DNA of 64,000 nt from the NCBI RefSeq assembly GCF_001039355.2, contig NW_019775400.1, forward strand, positions 250,841 through 314,840, written 5' to 3'. Position numbers and translations under genes: made by a program. The notes below the pieces were generated by a model, which was not told the DNA's origin, did no database searches, and was given only the letters and a program-made list of their open reading frames with translations. This stretch comes from Lingula anatina. Lineage: Eukaryota > Brachiopoda > Lingulata > Lingulida > Lingulidae. Shown piece by piece: positions 34,071 through 46,552 of the stretch (the first letter of the stretch is position 1; each line of letters begins with the position of its first letter).

Positions 34071-35046
34071 TGTGAACAAAAGTTGGATGTTACGATTATA
34101 CAGACTAGTTTGATTCTAAAATTGCTTAATTCTTATATAGGCCTAGATATTAAGATTAGTAAAATTTATTTTCGGCCACTTACAGGTACGTACATGTGTA
34201 CGAACCGAGCATCGGTCGAGCGTGGATTCCCATTAACACATATAAACCACTTCTACAGGTCTCTTATACGACTCAAATAAATTCGACATGCGAAGGGATC
34301 AACTGAACAGATCACTCGATCAGCCCTAAAAGAGTTTTAGACTGCTCCTTTCTTTAAAATTTTGGTCGGAAATTTAACCCACTTTCGTGACCTACTTTTC
34401 TGTCCCATTGACATTAAGCATAGAATGCTAGCAGAAAAATCCGTTCAAACATCATTTTCAGGTAAAATTATACAATGCTTATTGGTGATTCTCTTAGTTA
34501 TACTACTTGAGACTATATGCTGGCATTTGGTTGGCTTTTGTGGCAAAAAATTGATTTTATGTGCATCTTTAATTATTGTTGAAGTTACTTTTCTATGGAT
34601 ACAGAAGTGATCTTGACATTAACCAAGGATAATATGAACTATTGATAGTCATGTTTGTTATTTCATGCAGATACCTAGAGAGCAAAATGCCCCTTGTCCT
34701 AATTATTTAAATGAAGTGAAATAAACCGGAAACGGCTAATGGATATAGGAACCCTCTATCTGTCTGAAAATGCTGTTGCTGTCTCAGATCTTCGAATATT
34801 CCGTTTTGCATTATGATTTTTGAAAAAATATGATATTCCAAATTATATATTATGCAACAGTGGCCCCCTTGTGAAAGAGATTCTTTATTCTTCCTCCTCT
34901 CCCCAAGAAAAAAATCTTTCCCATTTGCCGTTGTTGACAAAAGATCAAAATTGACTTCGTCCTTCCAAAGTGGAAACAAGATCTGCCGACAACCACCACA
35001 CAAGATCGATGGAGCTAAGCAGGGGTAAAAACAGCGTTCCCACTCC

Positions 35047-35207
35047 TATTTAAACGGCGTCAGAGTTACAGGAAGGCACTTCTTCTGTTTTTTGCCTAGG
35101 CATTTGATTAACATTTCGGGAAGAGGTGGCAAGAAGTACATGAAGATTTAAGATATTTGGTGCCGTCAACAGTCACTGCGTTAAAGCTCAGCCATAAAGT
35201 CATAAAG
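35047..35207 (+). promoter_or_regulatory. Candidate promoter and leader exon, possibly of the neuropeptide gene
   Basis: TATTTAAA at 35047-35054 is followed by GC-richer sequence and a donor ATAAAG|gtgggt at 35207/35208. It is the nearest plus-strand promoter-like site I see upstream of the neuropeptide exon, whose acceptor at 42367 requires an upstream 5' UTR exon. The implied intron would be about 7.2 kb. This is inference only. Confidence 0.2.
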
Positions 35208-38200
35208 GTGGGTAACATGATTAAATTTTACATAACCTAGTTTTTGCATTCTTAGCGACATTAAATCATGCAATACAAAAAACACACAAGTTAAAACATT
35301 TTGGAATTGCCGAGTTGTTTCACCAAATTGAATCAAAACCGTGAAAGACATTTCATCCCATTCCTACGCGCACTGTATTTTTACTACAGAAGATAATGGC
35401 GTGTTGATAAGACAGAGATAAAGAGTAATTTCTCTTATCATTGCTGCCTAATTTGTTTTCGGTTCTCAGTTATCAAAACTAAATAGAACGTTTGTGCTTT
35501 ATACATTACTGGAATTACGACCAATTGTTAATCGGTGGACGACGATCTTTTGTCCTCCTTTTTTAACCGATCAGCTTAAACGTCAGAGACCAGCGTTAAT
35601 CCTTTTGATGAGAACGCAGCGTCTTCATCGTCTCTAAAGACGCTAATATTCCAATAACATATTGTTAAATAACTATATACACTTAAACGAATGTTTGATA
35701 ATTTAAATGTAAACCCAAAGGCGTCGATATCTGCTGTTATTAAAGGGCAAGGTATTCTGAATCCCACGAATGTACTGTATAGCTACTTGAACCTTTGCCG
35801 GCTACTTGTAATTGTAAAAATGTCAGTATACAATTACTTGATTTGCAAAACTTTCCACTGGCGCTGAATCGACCGTTGCCTTTTTAGACGGTAGCAAAGC
35901 TGAATTGACTAATGAAGCCACTTTCATCTGCGGATTCCGGAGGTTATTACGCCTCATTGAAAGTGGCGTTATCTCTTTGACACGGTTTCCACACAGGGCA
36001 GAAAGGTGGTATCGAGAAACTAAAATACAGAATTGTTTTTTGTTATCGTGACTAAAAGGGGAATGGTTTTATGGCACTGCAGCGTAATGTACGCTTATCT
36101 AAGTTTTCATTTGCATGCATTGTCCGTGCGTTGAATAGATACCGGTCTCCCTGGTTATTTGGTGAGCTTTCCACACAGGAAATTAGTTATACTACCATTT
36201 GTTGCCAAAGGTATTAGAACGTAAAGTAAGATTATTTTTCACACTTTTGAGGACTGTATCTTATGCTTGGCTTTTACGGTTATCACCCTTCTGTTGATTT
36301 GAAAAGTAATGCAATCTTTCCTATCTCATCGCACATATAATCCTGTGGCTCAACGTCTTTTTTTATCAAGTTCCCTGAAAACATATATACATCATTTTAA
36401 CAAATAGCCATAACTTTAAGATTTCAAGTTGGTTATCTATATATTTCGTTACTGAAACTCCAAATGATCTGTCACTTTGGGTCAAAACTTGTGATCCACA
36501 AATTTTGTCCTCAGCATATGAAACCGTGCTTTTTTAGTTTAGACGCCTCGTGCTGAATACAATTTTCCTATTAATTCATTTAAGTAAATTGACTTTGGGG
36601 CCACGTCAAACATCCGTCTTTAAATGAGGTAATTTCCTTCATCTCCATTTTTAAAGTAAACCTTACTGCAAACAGTGCACATTTATAACTGTAAGTGTAG
36701 TACTACTAGCGTGTACTGTTGAGATAGCACATTGTGTGATATTCATATCTAAATATCATATTGGTAATCTGACTTTTTCATCACGGCATATAGGAAAATA
36801 CGCTTGAAAAACCTTTCCTTTCATACTTAGTTGCATCGTGTTTTTAATGAATAAACCCCTATAGACTACTATCATATGATCAGCTAATGTGGCTAATATT
36901 TCACTTTTCTGCATACATGCATTGGTTTTACCTCGTGTTTTGGAATGCTAGCACTCTGGTAGCATAAGTGAAAATGTCTGTCACGAAGGACAAAACCACA
37001 AGTTACCATATTTGTTTTCAGCAGCGTTAGCTTTTTTTTCATCTAGAAGCAGTTAACTGGAAACCCGCCTGCAATGGGTATAGCACTGAATAGGGCGTAG
37101 TCTAGCTAGCGAGAGGTAAGATATCCTTACAAGATCATGCAGATTTACATTTCTTAGTCCATTTTCACCAAAATACTGTGATCTTTTTGGTGAGATTAAC
37201 TTTGAGCCAAAAATGGTATATTGCAGAATTTGCGTACAATTGATATACATCCCTTTACGTACTGACACGGCGGTATGGTGATTTGTCTTTGAAGTTCAGA
37301 TCATTTGAAGTCCGAGGGCTCTGATCCATTTCTGCCCTCAGATGATTGGTATGCAAGACGAAAACTAATATCGCCGCTCATTTCTTTATTGTTCAGAACA
37401 TTCAGAAGCAATAAATGTTACTAGAATAGAGATAAGCTGTATAATGGCCACTTTAAATGTTCGCAGCACCAGGCATTATCGGAAGCAGCGAGAGCAATCT
37501 GTCCATGAGCGGTTCCATGCAATCTATCCGATGTATTTGGTTCTGGTTCTAAATGATTGTTTTGCCGTATAAATTGATATATAACGCGATTTTATTTATG
37601 TCAATTATTCAATAACTGCAATCAGATTTTTTTCTTTCAAATTCATTGTAACTGAACTTTTTTTTTAATGTCGTGATTTCTTTTTGTTTTTAGCTAATAA
37701 TTCAATTAGGATACAGATAACAAAAGTTTAACAGCATTTTTCGTATTTAATGAAACTGACTGACTTTAAGTTATGATATCACAGCTAACTGTATTCCATC
37801 CAGAATCTTCTCACCAAATCGATTTCCTAAAAAAAAAAGTGCAATTATCCTCGACTCTTCAGTCAATGTTCGCATGGTTCCTGCACTTGGATTTGACATT
37901 TTATACCATTTCTAATCCATTTCGTAAGTTCTAAATGACAGTCCAGTCACTTTGGTCGCAATGTCTTCCTGTCTATTTCAGAAAAAAAATCGGAAGTAGC
38001 TTTTCAGGATATGTAATCACAGAAAATATGACAACACGGATACTTAATCTTAAATTCAGGATAATGTATAGAAGTAAAGCGGTACGCAACACAAGATTAA
38101 CGTGCTAAGATCAAAGGAAACGCACAGACTGCGGAGAGATTTGCGTTAGTTAATTGATTTGTTCATTTTCTCTTGCTGTAATTCTTCACGTCAGTTGTTG

Positions 38201-41200
38201 TTGATAGGGCCCACAACCGCCGTGGCATATATCAATAACAATTTTGGTCTTCCTCTTGTTACCTGCCCCTTTGATTGATAGCAAACAAAGTTAATGATTT
38301 CTTGAGTTGATTAAAATATGGTACCCTTGGGGTCAATAATAGCAGCTGTATCTTGTAATCTGTATTGGCTGACGATGTTGTGCATGGTAAATGGTGTTCA
38401 TGAGTTGCAGGGAGTAATAGCGGGATTCTAAAAGGATTTCAGTCAAATCTCAGTCAATCTTCAATGGATCATGCCCGTTCACTATCGTTGAAAAAATGCT
38501 GTCCATCTTAGGTCCTAAGCTTACATTGAATCAATATACTACATTACTCCATCTTTCAACGATGAGCATTAATACAGCATAAGACCTTTATATAACATTT
38601 TTCCCCGAAATTTCATAACGTTTCTCTGAATTACATAGGTATACCAAACCAAAACCTGCAGAATCACGATCTTTAAGCCCGGTATCGAGTTTTAGTTTTT
38701 AGTTGTTGAGTTGTTCTCGTAATGGAGATCATCACCGCATGATTGCACTCCAGACTGTATAAAAAATCGCGCGGTTTGAATTCAAAATACCTTTTTCATA
38801 AAGGGAGAACTGCTAAAATTCCTAGGATTTTCCTTGTTTCTTTCACCATCTATATATTTTGGTTGGGTAACAAAGGTTATACGTGCACTGTTTGTCTTTT
38901 TTTAAGGACACGACATAATTCTATGCTACTGACCGAGAAAGGGATAAAAATGGACGTCGGCATCAACCTTCCAGTAGACAACGTATAATGGTTCTTGTCC
39001 GCCACCTGTCATTCTCAGCTGGTATTAACTGTATTTGTATCTCTTACGTCTAAGTGACCTTAAACCGGTAAAAGCCTACCGCCGACCAGTGAAAATCTAT
39101 AAAACAGACTGAAATATATTGCTTTAACTGCAAACGCTAATACTAGGTTCTGGTTGGTATGTCAAAGCATAATGGTTCCCAGGGTCTAATTCCTTCCTTT
39201 TCATTGGCATTTTCCAGGACAGACGACAAAATCCGATTTCCCCTTTTCTCGGCGATCGTAATTTCCTAATAGTTATCTCCGGTTACATGGAGCCAACTGA
39301 GATTAAAGGATGCTAAACGAGTTTGTTGTTAAAATTACGTAAATGACATTTTACAACAGGATTATTCACTTAGAAATTGCCAACCCAATTACAGGCGGCC
39401 CTCGCTCCCGGTAGAAAAGTTTAATTAGTTCAGGCTCAGATATCATTTTGCTATCGATCATCTATCAAACTGATTTCCTAAGAATGAACTTTTATTCTAT
39501 TTACAGAATATTCCACCTGAACCATTTTCATTGATTTGGAGTCCGACTGTTAAAGAATGACCTTTTTAAGCGAACGCCCAATCTTTACCAAACATGTCTT
39601 TCAACTTAGAAAAACGAAACTGTGTTATTTTTTGTAAAGTGATCGCATGTCAAAACTGGGGATTTTAGGCACGTGATATCGCTTACAGCCCAAGTTCAGT
39701 TCACCTGACAAATAAGGCTGACACGTAATGACCTCCGTTTCAACATGAGCTCCACTTTGTAACAACTGGATTTAGCAGAACTTTTATTTTGACGACAGAT
39801 GTGGACTTCATTCATTTGCTTACAATCTGGGACAACAGCATCCCCTGTCCCCCATACCCCCTTTTATGAATTCATTGATAAATAGTTTAATAATGTAAAA
39901 AGTAAATCCATTTCGAGTTGGCCACATTCAGGAAAAATCATACTACTGAAGAGACGTAACAAATTGTTCAGGACGTCTTATTTTTTTTATCCACTTGGTA
40001 CGTATACCTTGTATCAAACTACATTAATCGTTAAAAAAAACATCTGCAATCAACGGATGAAAACAAGCTACGTTTGGGTTGAACGAAATATATATTTAAA
40101 AACAATCTCCAAGGCGTTTTGGTAACAGAAGTAATACCATTCTACAAAAAGGAAGTTTTGTATTAATTGCAATCCTCATGGAAGTGGGTATCGATTTAGA
40201 ATATGATTTAAGCATCATCTTTGACAGATGCTCGTTGGCAATATGAATTTTATCATCAAAAAGAAATTGGATACCATTGTGTTTAAGACATAAAACAATA
40301 TAATTACTATGAGAACAACAAGAGGTTGTGATTCTACACTGAAACCTGAAAAGTGCCTTCGGGTACGAAATGCTGACGTTTGCGAGAACCTGAATTGCTA
40401 TATACGTGGCTAAAGTAGTGTGTCTAACAAGCTATAAACTTCTCACGCGTGAAGTGTTCTCTAACCACTAAAAATAATGTCTGAAAATAAAGAACCACTC
40501 AATGTTGGCGGCTCAAGAACCACTCAAAAAACAAATGTTGGCGGCTCTTTGCCAAAACAATATCTCCGTGTTTGTAAAGATAGAGATTCAGGCTTTATAT
40601 ACTTTAGTTATTACTGCATGAGTTGTGTCGAAACTTGGCCGACTGCTTAAAATCTTAAACTAACCTCTGATGATTTGTATACGGCTACTATAGAGTTTCA
40701 AAAATCAACTCTGTAAAGTTCCATCCATGAAATTTGCGTCATTAATGCAGAAGAACGTTAAAATGACGGCTAATTTGGTATCGTTCTAAAAAGTTTGTAA
40801 TCAATATCGTAAACATTTGGAAACTGGTTAACGAAATCCAAAGATACTTTTTCTAACTATAGACTTCTCTTTTACAACGCATGTTACGTGCCAATTCCAA
40901 AATTAAAATTTCAGAAAGCATTTGGCTTTCATACAGTAAAAGGTACAGTTCAAAATGATCAAATAGAAAATTGATAAACATTTACTCCTTTCACAAAGGG
41001 CGATGAATCTAATTGAGGAGAAATGGGAATGAAATCTTCTCAGACTAGAATATATTTAGCATTTGTGTGGCAATAACAGTAAACCTACTGGCATACAATG
41101 TCCAGTTTAATCAAGGCTACTGATTGGTGTAATTGCACTTGTCAAGGAAACCATTTAACTCCACTTTTTTCATCTCTCTCTCTCGCAAATTTACCAATTA

Positions 41201-42367
41201 AACCTATTAATCCGCCAATAGTGTCGCTAAGCGGTAGTATTGTCTATAGCTGTAATCAGACTGGATGTGTTGATTTCTGTTCGTAAATCGGCAATAAGTT
41301 CCAGATTTCGACATGCAATTGCAAAGGTGTTTTTTATACTTGAGACAGAGTGCTTACTAATGAGAATGCAGCATAGGTTTCCCCTCTGAATTCACTTGCA
41401 TCAGAATCTAAGATTAATACATGTACACGCACTGGATTTGCGCTTTCTCCAATAACAAAGTCTTAGATGAAACCAAATCGAAGGATGCAAAATACAAACG
41501 GGAAATTACTTGTTTTCTTGGTAATGCCTGATTAATGTTTAATAATACCAGCCTGTCGTGGCGAAAGTAATGCAATTACATAAAAGTAAAAATGTTCACA
41601 TAGGCTCTCATTTCACTTCTCACATATACGTAAATTATTATTTGAACAGCATCTGATGCAGAAGCGAAAAAAGGATACGTGAAAAGTAATTTTTTATCTC
41701 AGACTCATAATGTAATACCAATGAACATCAGTATCCATTTCCAGACGCCATCAGCTTTAAGAAAGGAAAAGCCAACACGGCTTGTCGATAGCTTTCGTAA
41801 TACCATGAAATTGACTGGAATCAATATATTGCGTCGAAACACCGTTGAAGATACATTGCTTGTGGGTACTATTGAGATTTTCGTCAGAGGTAAAATAAAT
41901 CATCAGTCAGAGATTGCTTTCAGGTCCCCAAAAGTGTTCCCATAAATCACCATACTAAGCAGAACGGCTTGGAAACTCTACACCAGGCTTTACGTATAAT
42001 TTCAATCGAGTAATTCGCATGAAACTGCCGATCTATTGAATACAGCTTAAAAACCAACCTTTTTATTATAAGATGAAATAGAGGAATTAGCAAATAGCGC
42101 TCTGCATAAGTCATTGCCATCTCTTTGAAAATAATCACCTTACTGCTATACATTACCGCAACTTGGATCAAAGTTGCAACAGAAAGACCAATAAGTGTGC
42201 AAGATACCTTCATTTCTTGAGTTCCATAAAGAGCAACTGATATGTGTTCGTAATTTGGGAATATGCTCATCCTTTTTCTGTCTTTGTTAATTTTTAACAC
42301 AGCTGTCCTTGGTGTAATTTTGTATTGTACCCAGCATATGTTGATTTAATTTCATTACATCTTACAG
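35208..42367. other. Non-coding stretch upstream of the neuropeptide exon
   Basis: No exon or repeat family was recognised over about 7 kb, and few simple repeats are present. This region is unusually free of MITEs compared with 44-52 kb. It is probably a 5' intron and/or regulatory DNA of the neuropeptide gene. Confidence 0.45.
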
Positions 42368-42368
42368 A

Positions 42369-43640
42369 ATGCAGGGAAACGTTGCTTCCGTCTGGTGTGC
42401 TCTCCTCATGGCACTGGTGTTGCTTTGCCACCAAGTCGCCAGTCAAGACCCAGTCGAGAAACTAGGCACGTGCGAGGATGACACATCTCCGCGTGCGAGC
42501 ACGTGCGCCTTGTGTGACACCTTTGGCGTGACGACGCAGGAGGCCTGCTGCACTGACGGTAAAATATTGCAAGAGTGCGCGGACGCATTGAAGGCCGTTG
42601 TATACCATATTGGTGGACAGAAACCCCAAAATGGAGACAGCTCCGATGAAACCATTCAGAAAAATATGGTAACCAAGGCAATATATAAAGCTTTACGAGG
42701 CCACGAAGACAATAATGAGGACTCAGAAGAGGGTGTTTGGGGCGACTTTGCCTCCGATGTTCAGAAAAATGATGGCGACGAGGACGACACAGACGAACAA
42801 AGCAATGATATGGCTGCAGATAAACGTTACGGAAGTGTGTTTCGCTTCCCATACGGAAAACGTTACGGAAGCATCTTCAGGATGCCCTCTGGTAAAAGGT
42901 ATGGAAGCGTCTTCAGCATGCCTTATGGTAAACGTTATGGGAGTGTGTTCCAACTGCCGGCCGGAAAGCGATACGGAAGCGTGTTCCGACTTCCTGGCGG
43001 GAAAAGATACGGCAGCGTGTTTAGGTTACCAAGTGGGAAAAGATACGGAAGCGTATTTCGATTACCTGGTGGGAAAAGATACGGCAGTGTGTTCAACTTA
43101 CCCGCCGGAAAGAGATATGGAAGCGTATTCCGTTTACCCTACGGAAAGCGGTACGGTAGCGTATTCCGAATGCCCATCGGCAAGCGGTACACTAGTGAGT
43201 TACAAGACCCTTACAGTAAACGTTACGGGGCAATCCTGAGGTTCCCGTGGGCGAAACGGGATGAAAACTGGGGGCAAGATGAAGAATCGGACCCGGAAAA
43301 CGATGCTGGTCCGTATTATTACGATTTCGACGAAAGCACAGACGAGGACAATGAGCCTGATACGAACGAACTTGACAAAAGATACGGAGCAATTCTTAGG
43401 TATCCATGGGGCGACCACTGGAAGCGGACCGTGTCTATGTCCTCATTTCCATGGCGACCACATGAAAGCGCAGTAAGACGCAATAATGACATAGATGATG
43501 TTGACGCGGATTACCCCTATAATTCACAAAGGCAAAATGGCGAAAGGGAAGAAATCGTTGCAAAGAGATACGGACTGCTTCTTGGATGGCCGTGGGCAAG
43601 TACAGGCAAGATAAGAACATCTTACTATGGGAGATACTAA
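42369..43640 (+). CDS. Repetitive amidated neuropeptide precursor (Y-G-S-[V/I]-F-x-x-P-x-amide family)
   Basis: A 423-residue preprohormone in one coding exon. The acceptor cttacag sits one base before the ATG, so a 5' UTR intron exists. The signal peptide runs to about residue 25 (LLCHQVAS|Q). A spacer has six cysteines at residues 35, 46, 49, 60, 61 and 70 (C-x10-C-x2-C-x10-CC-x8-C), then an acidic spacer. From 42828, twelve 12-residue repeats run without length change to 43259. Ten end in x-G-K-R (YGSVFRLPGGKR, YGSIFRMPSGKR, YGSVFNLPAGKR and others) and predict nonapeptide amides. One is degenerate (YTSELQDPYSKR) and one is YGAILRFPWAKR. Beyond an acidic spacer are YGAILRYPWGDHWKR, SMSSFPW and finally KRYGLLLGWPWASTGK. 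KR and GKR sites are standard prohormone convertase and amidation signals. I do not recognise the peptide family. Nothing else in the region is coding. Confidence 0.9.
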   Translation: MQGNVASVWCALLMALVLLCHQVASQDPVEKLGTCEDDTSPRASTCALCDTFGVTTQEACCTDGKILQECADALKAVVYHIGGQKPQNGDSSDETIQKNMVTKAIYKALRGHEDNNEDSEEGVWGDFASDVQKNDGDEDDTDEQSNDMAADKRYGSVFRFPYGKRYGSIFRMPSGKRYGSVFSMPYGKRYGSVFQLPAGKRYGSVFRLPGGKRYGSVFRLPSGKRYGSVFRLPGGKRYGSVFNLPAGKRYGSVFRLPYGKRYGSVFRMPIGKRYTSELQDPYSKRYGAILRFPWAKRDENWGQDEESDPENDAGPYYYDFDESTDEDNEPDTNELDKRYGAILRYPWGDHWKRTVSMSSFPWRPHESAVRRNNDIDDVDADYPYNSQRQNGEREEIVAKRYGLLLGWPWASTGKIRTSYYGRY

Positions 43641-44043
43641 AGTGTGCAAACTGTTAGTCTTATGGGAGTGTTTGGCCGGTCTTAAACGCTGAGACCTACA
43701 TTGTGTATTCCACTGGTCAATTTGGAAATTGGTTTAAGAAATTAAGACTAAATATATTATTACGTATCTTATATTTTACATAAAGAAGTATCGTTATTGT
43801 ATAGTGGAAAATACGTCCAAGTAAAAGAGTTTTAGACAGTCAAGTAATCTATTTCCTTGAAAACATGAAGATCAGTGCTTAAGACTTACTAGTGCGTATC
43901 CAGAATTATAGAGGCATTTAAGTTGTAATACATCATATAAATCTATTTAGTTATTATAGTTAGGGCTTTCTCAAGAACGGATTTATGCATTTATCTCATA
44001 AACGATATTTGGACGACAGAGAGAAAAGAGCAGAAACTCGAAG

Positions 44044-44049
44044 AATAAA
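44044..44049 (+). terminator. Poly(A) signal AATAAA, candidate for the neuropeptide transcript
   Basis: It is 404 bases after the stop. A second AATAAA lies at 44623-44628. Which one is used cannot be told. Confidence 0.35.
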
Positions 44050-45541
44050 GATGAGTATACTGCCGTGGGATCCATGAATGTGTAAAACATGCTTGCCACA
44101 AGTCACCCGTTCCACTACAGGGGCGCCCATTGTGCTGTGAGTACTTAGGGCGTGAAAGGACAGAAATCTGACCTAGATTTTATAATATTTCTTTGAAAAT
44201 CTTCCGTGCGTGCTTTTTTTAATTAAAATTCACAAGTAAAATTTTTGCCTACTTGCGTAAAGGGCCCTTTTTTTAAATGGTTTCTTTTCTGTAAGTTATT
44301 TGCTTGCTTCTTTTTCGGATATAGTTTAGTTAACGACGAAATGCAAAGCAGGATAACTTGTATAAATCATCTGTACATGTTTGTCTGCTGTAATGAAAAT
44401 CAAGTATATTTAAAGCTCGTTGTAATTATCTGGTAAGAATATAAAGGCCATCAAAGGAAACGTTTTAAGCACCCAAATATCGAGTCTATATTTGGTATGC
44501 TCGAAAAACGGTTAATTTTTGAGGTCCAAATGAGGAAACAGACTAGCATATCAGAATTTTATGACAACCGTGTCTGAGTTCATAAGCGACCTGTCTTGTA
44601 TTTCTCTTTTACACGATGGCTTAATAAAGCATCACCTATAAATCCCATGTCTTAACCAGTGTGCAGATTAGCCAATTCTACTGACTGTACCTTAGTGAGA
44701 ATACCCCATGGAGTTGGACCGACCCAGTTAGTACGATATGCGATGTGTCTGAATGCGCTTTAAGTGGAATTCCTGGAAAGCACCCGGTCTAAGCCTTTGT
44801 CTAGAGACATTTTTTGGTATGGATATCACGTTTATCTGTCCTGAGGAGATAAAGGCCCAGGCGCACGCAAGCTTGGCATATTGATATCGTGTTTCCAGGT
44901 TTGCACCTGAGATTTTCTATATTACCCTAAAGAGCATTATAATAAGCACGTTTGTTCCCGTGGGGTTTGGAGCTTAATTGAATTCTCTTACTTTTTAATT
45001 TTTTTTTTTTACCAGCTTGATTTTTTTCAAGGAACTACATGTACTGCTGTACAGAACGAGACAAAGTCATATATCATTACATGCCCTCCGGCAAAAGCCC
45101 CCCCCCCCTCAAAAAATAATAAATAAATAAATAAATAAGTGGTATATTGATTATTGACCTGCATAAATATGTTAAAATTCAGACACGCCCTGCTTCCATT
45201 AAACTTTTTTCAAAAATAATAAGTTATTAGAGACAGCGGTTCAGTGAGCATTTAATTAATTTTGGTCTAAAAACTAAAAATGTTTAAATTTTTGCGAAAT
45301 TGATCTGAAATTATGTATTTGGGCATACATGTATATTACCGTACAAAATAATGCAATGATATTGTATGAAAACATCACAAAAATGAATTCAATAATAATA
45401 ATAATAATAAAACACTTCTTTAAAACCGCGCTACACATGCGTCTCAGCGCTGTTTACATAAAAAATAAAAACTCCACAGATAGATTAAAGCCAGTATAGA
45501 CTAAAACAGAAAACTTAAAAATTTTAAAAACTAAAAAGATG

Positions 45542-45859
45542 CTATAAATTAAAGTATTCTTTAAATAAAAAAGTTTTTAAATTCTTCTTAAAACAGTAAT
45601 ATGAGTCATCCAGAGACACATTAGATCTTGTGATAAAATTAGACCATAAAATCGGTGCACAAATCTCGAAACTTCTGTGTTCATATGTTTTAAGAGTCTT
45701 TTTGGTGTCTTTTCGCTTACGTTGAAGTTGTCCACTAGATCGAAGTGATCTGATAGGAGTTAAAAGTTCTATGGTAGAGTTTAAGTAAAATGGACAGTCG
45801 TAATATAAATGAAAAGACTTGGATTTCAGTACCCTATATCCAGTAACCTTATAAAATAT
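45542..45859 (-). mobile_element. LINE fragment: C-terminal end of ORF2
   Basis: An open minus-strand frame of about 105 codons ends at TAG 45544-45542. It reads KVTGYRVLKSKSFHLYYD, then LLTPIRSLRSSGQL, then LKTYEHRSFEICAPILWSNF and FKKNLKTFLFKEY. The order RSLRSS, then (K)TY..RSF..APxLW, then FKxxLKTxLF is the usual end of CR1/RTE-like non-LTR ORF2 proteins. No reverse transcriptase core remains nearby. Confidence 0.7.
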
Positions 45860-46236
45860 GTAAAATAAACATCACGTTTTATTGGTTTTGAATTGAGCTG
45901 CGCTTTCAAAGTGCTTTGTCCTACTTCTTATAGTTTGCTTTGAATTCACTTCTCTATGCCCTTATATAGTGTTCTAAAAATTCATATTTCTGTGCTTTCA
46001 AGTGCCATTTCTACTCAGATTGCAAAAGCTTCTAGAACTAAAGCTTTCTGTTAATACATAGTGCTGTTAAATATTTCCCTCTTAACAGCTTGCGATGAAA
46101 GAGCAATCAAGTTTTTTAAAACTATTCACACCAGCAGAAATAAATAAAATTAATTGAAGTATGGATATTTTAAAGCTAAAATGTGAAAAATGAATATTTA
46201 TATACCAGTAGTCTAGTGAAAAAAATGGTGGTGGTT

Positions 46237-46552
46237 CAATGGCGGATATAGACGGGGGTCAGGGGAGTCCTGACCCCCCCCCCCCCCCTTCGGTTTCTGA
46301 AAAATATATCACACCAATATTTCCCTCTTGAAATTAGAATTTTGACTAGCTAAATCATAGTTCTAAACCGTACCAAAGGGCACTGTTTGCTCTTAAGAAA
46401 ACCAAAAAAATTTCGGGGCCCTTCAGCAGGCCCCAAACCCCAATGCCCCACACCAAGGGGGCGATGGTCGGCTTTGCATCCGAGGTCTGTCGTTCCGGAC
46501 CCCCCCCCCCCCCCTTCAAATAATCCCGGATCCGCCCCCGTTAACAGTCTGA
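46237..46552. mobile_element. MITE with ATGGCGGATATAG / GGATCCGCC ends
   Basis: The left end atggcggatatagacgggg is matched inverted by ggatccgcccccgtt at the right end. Inside are C-runs, ggggcccttcagcaggcccc (itself a palindrome) and caccaagggggcgatgg. It is the same family as 30788 and the two copies inside the 786-bp duplication. The ends resemble hAT-type MITEs, but I could not confirm an 8-bp target duplication. Confidence 0.7.

Larger units (their letters stand above)
25918..35046. other. Gene-poor intergenic region
   Basis: No exon with family resemblance was found on either strand. It holds the (AT)n at 26027, an assembly gap (27050-27145) flanked by a G-run, long T-runs (28738-28762, 31329-31349, 32823-32843), an (ATT)n run (34012-34070) and at least three short inverted-repeat elements listed separately. 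Non-repetitive stretches of more balanced composition (for example 26440-26640 and 28450-28650) could be regulatory, but nothing in a single sequence proves it. Confidence 0.6.

Noticed and set aside
41947-42300. Minus-strand frame of 117 codons with hydrophobic stretches
   Set aside because: AT-rich, no splice or promoter context, no recognisable domain. It lies against the presumed 5' intron of the neuropeptide gene.
42828-43259. Regular 36-bp repeats considered as a CRISPR-like array
   Set aside because: There are no unique spacers. The repeats are translated, with variation at third positions and dibasic cut sites.
42406-43620. Several frames of 60-174 codons on both strands inside the neuropeptide gene
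   Set aside because: They are shadows produced by the 36-bp periodic coding sequence, without signal peptide or motif.
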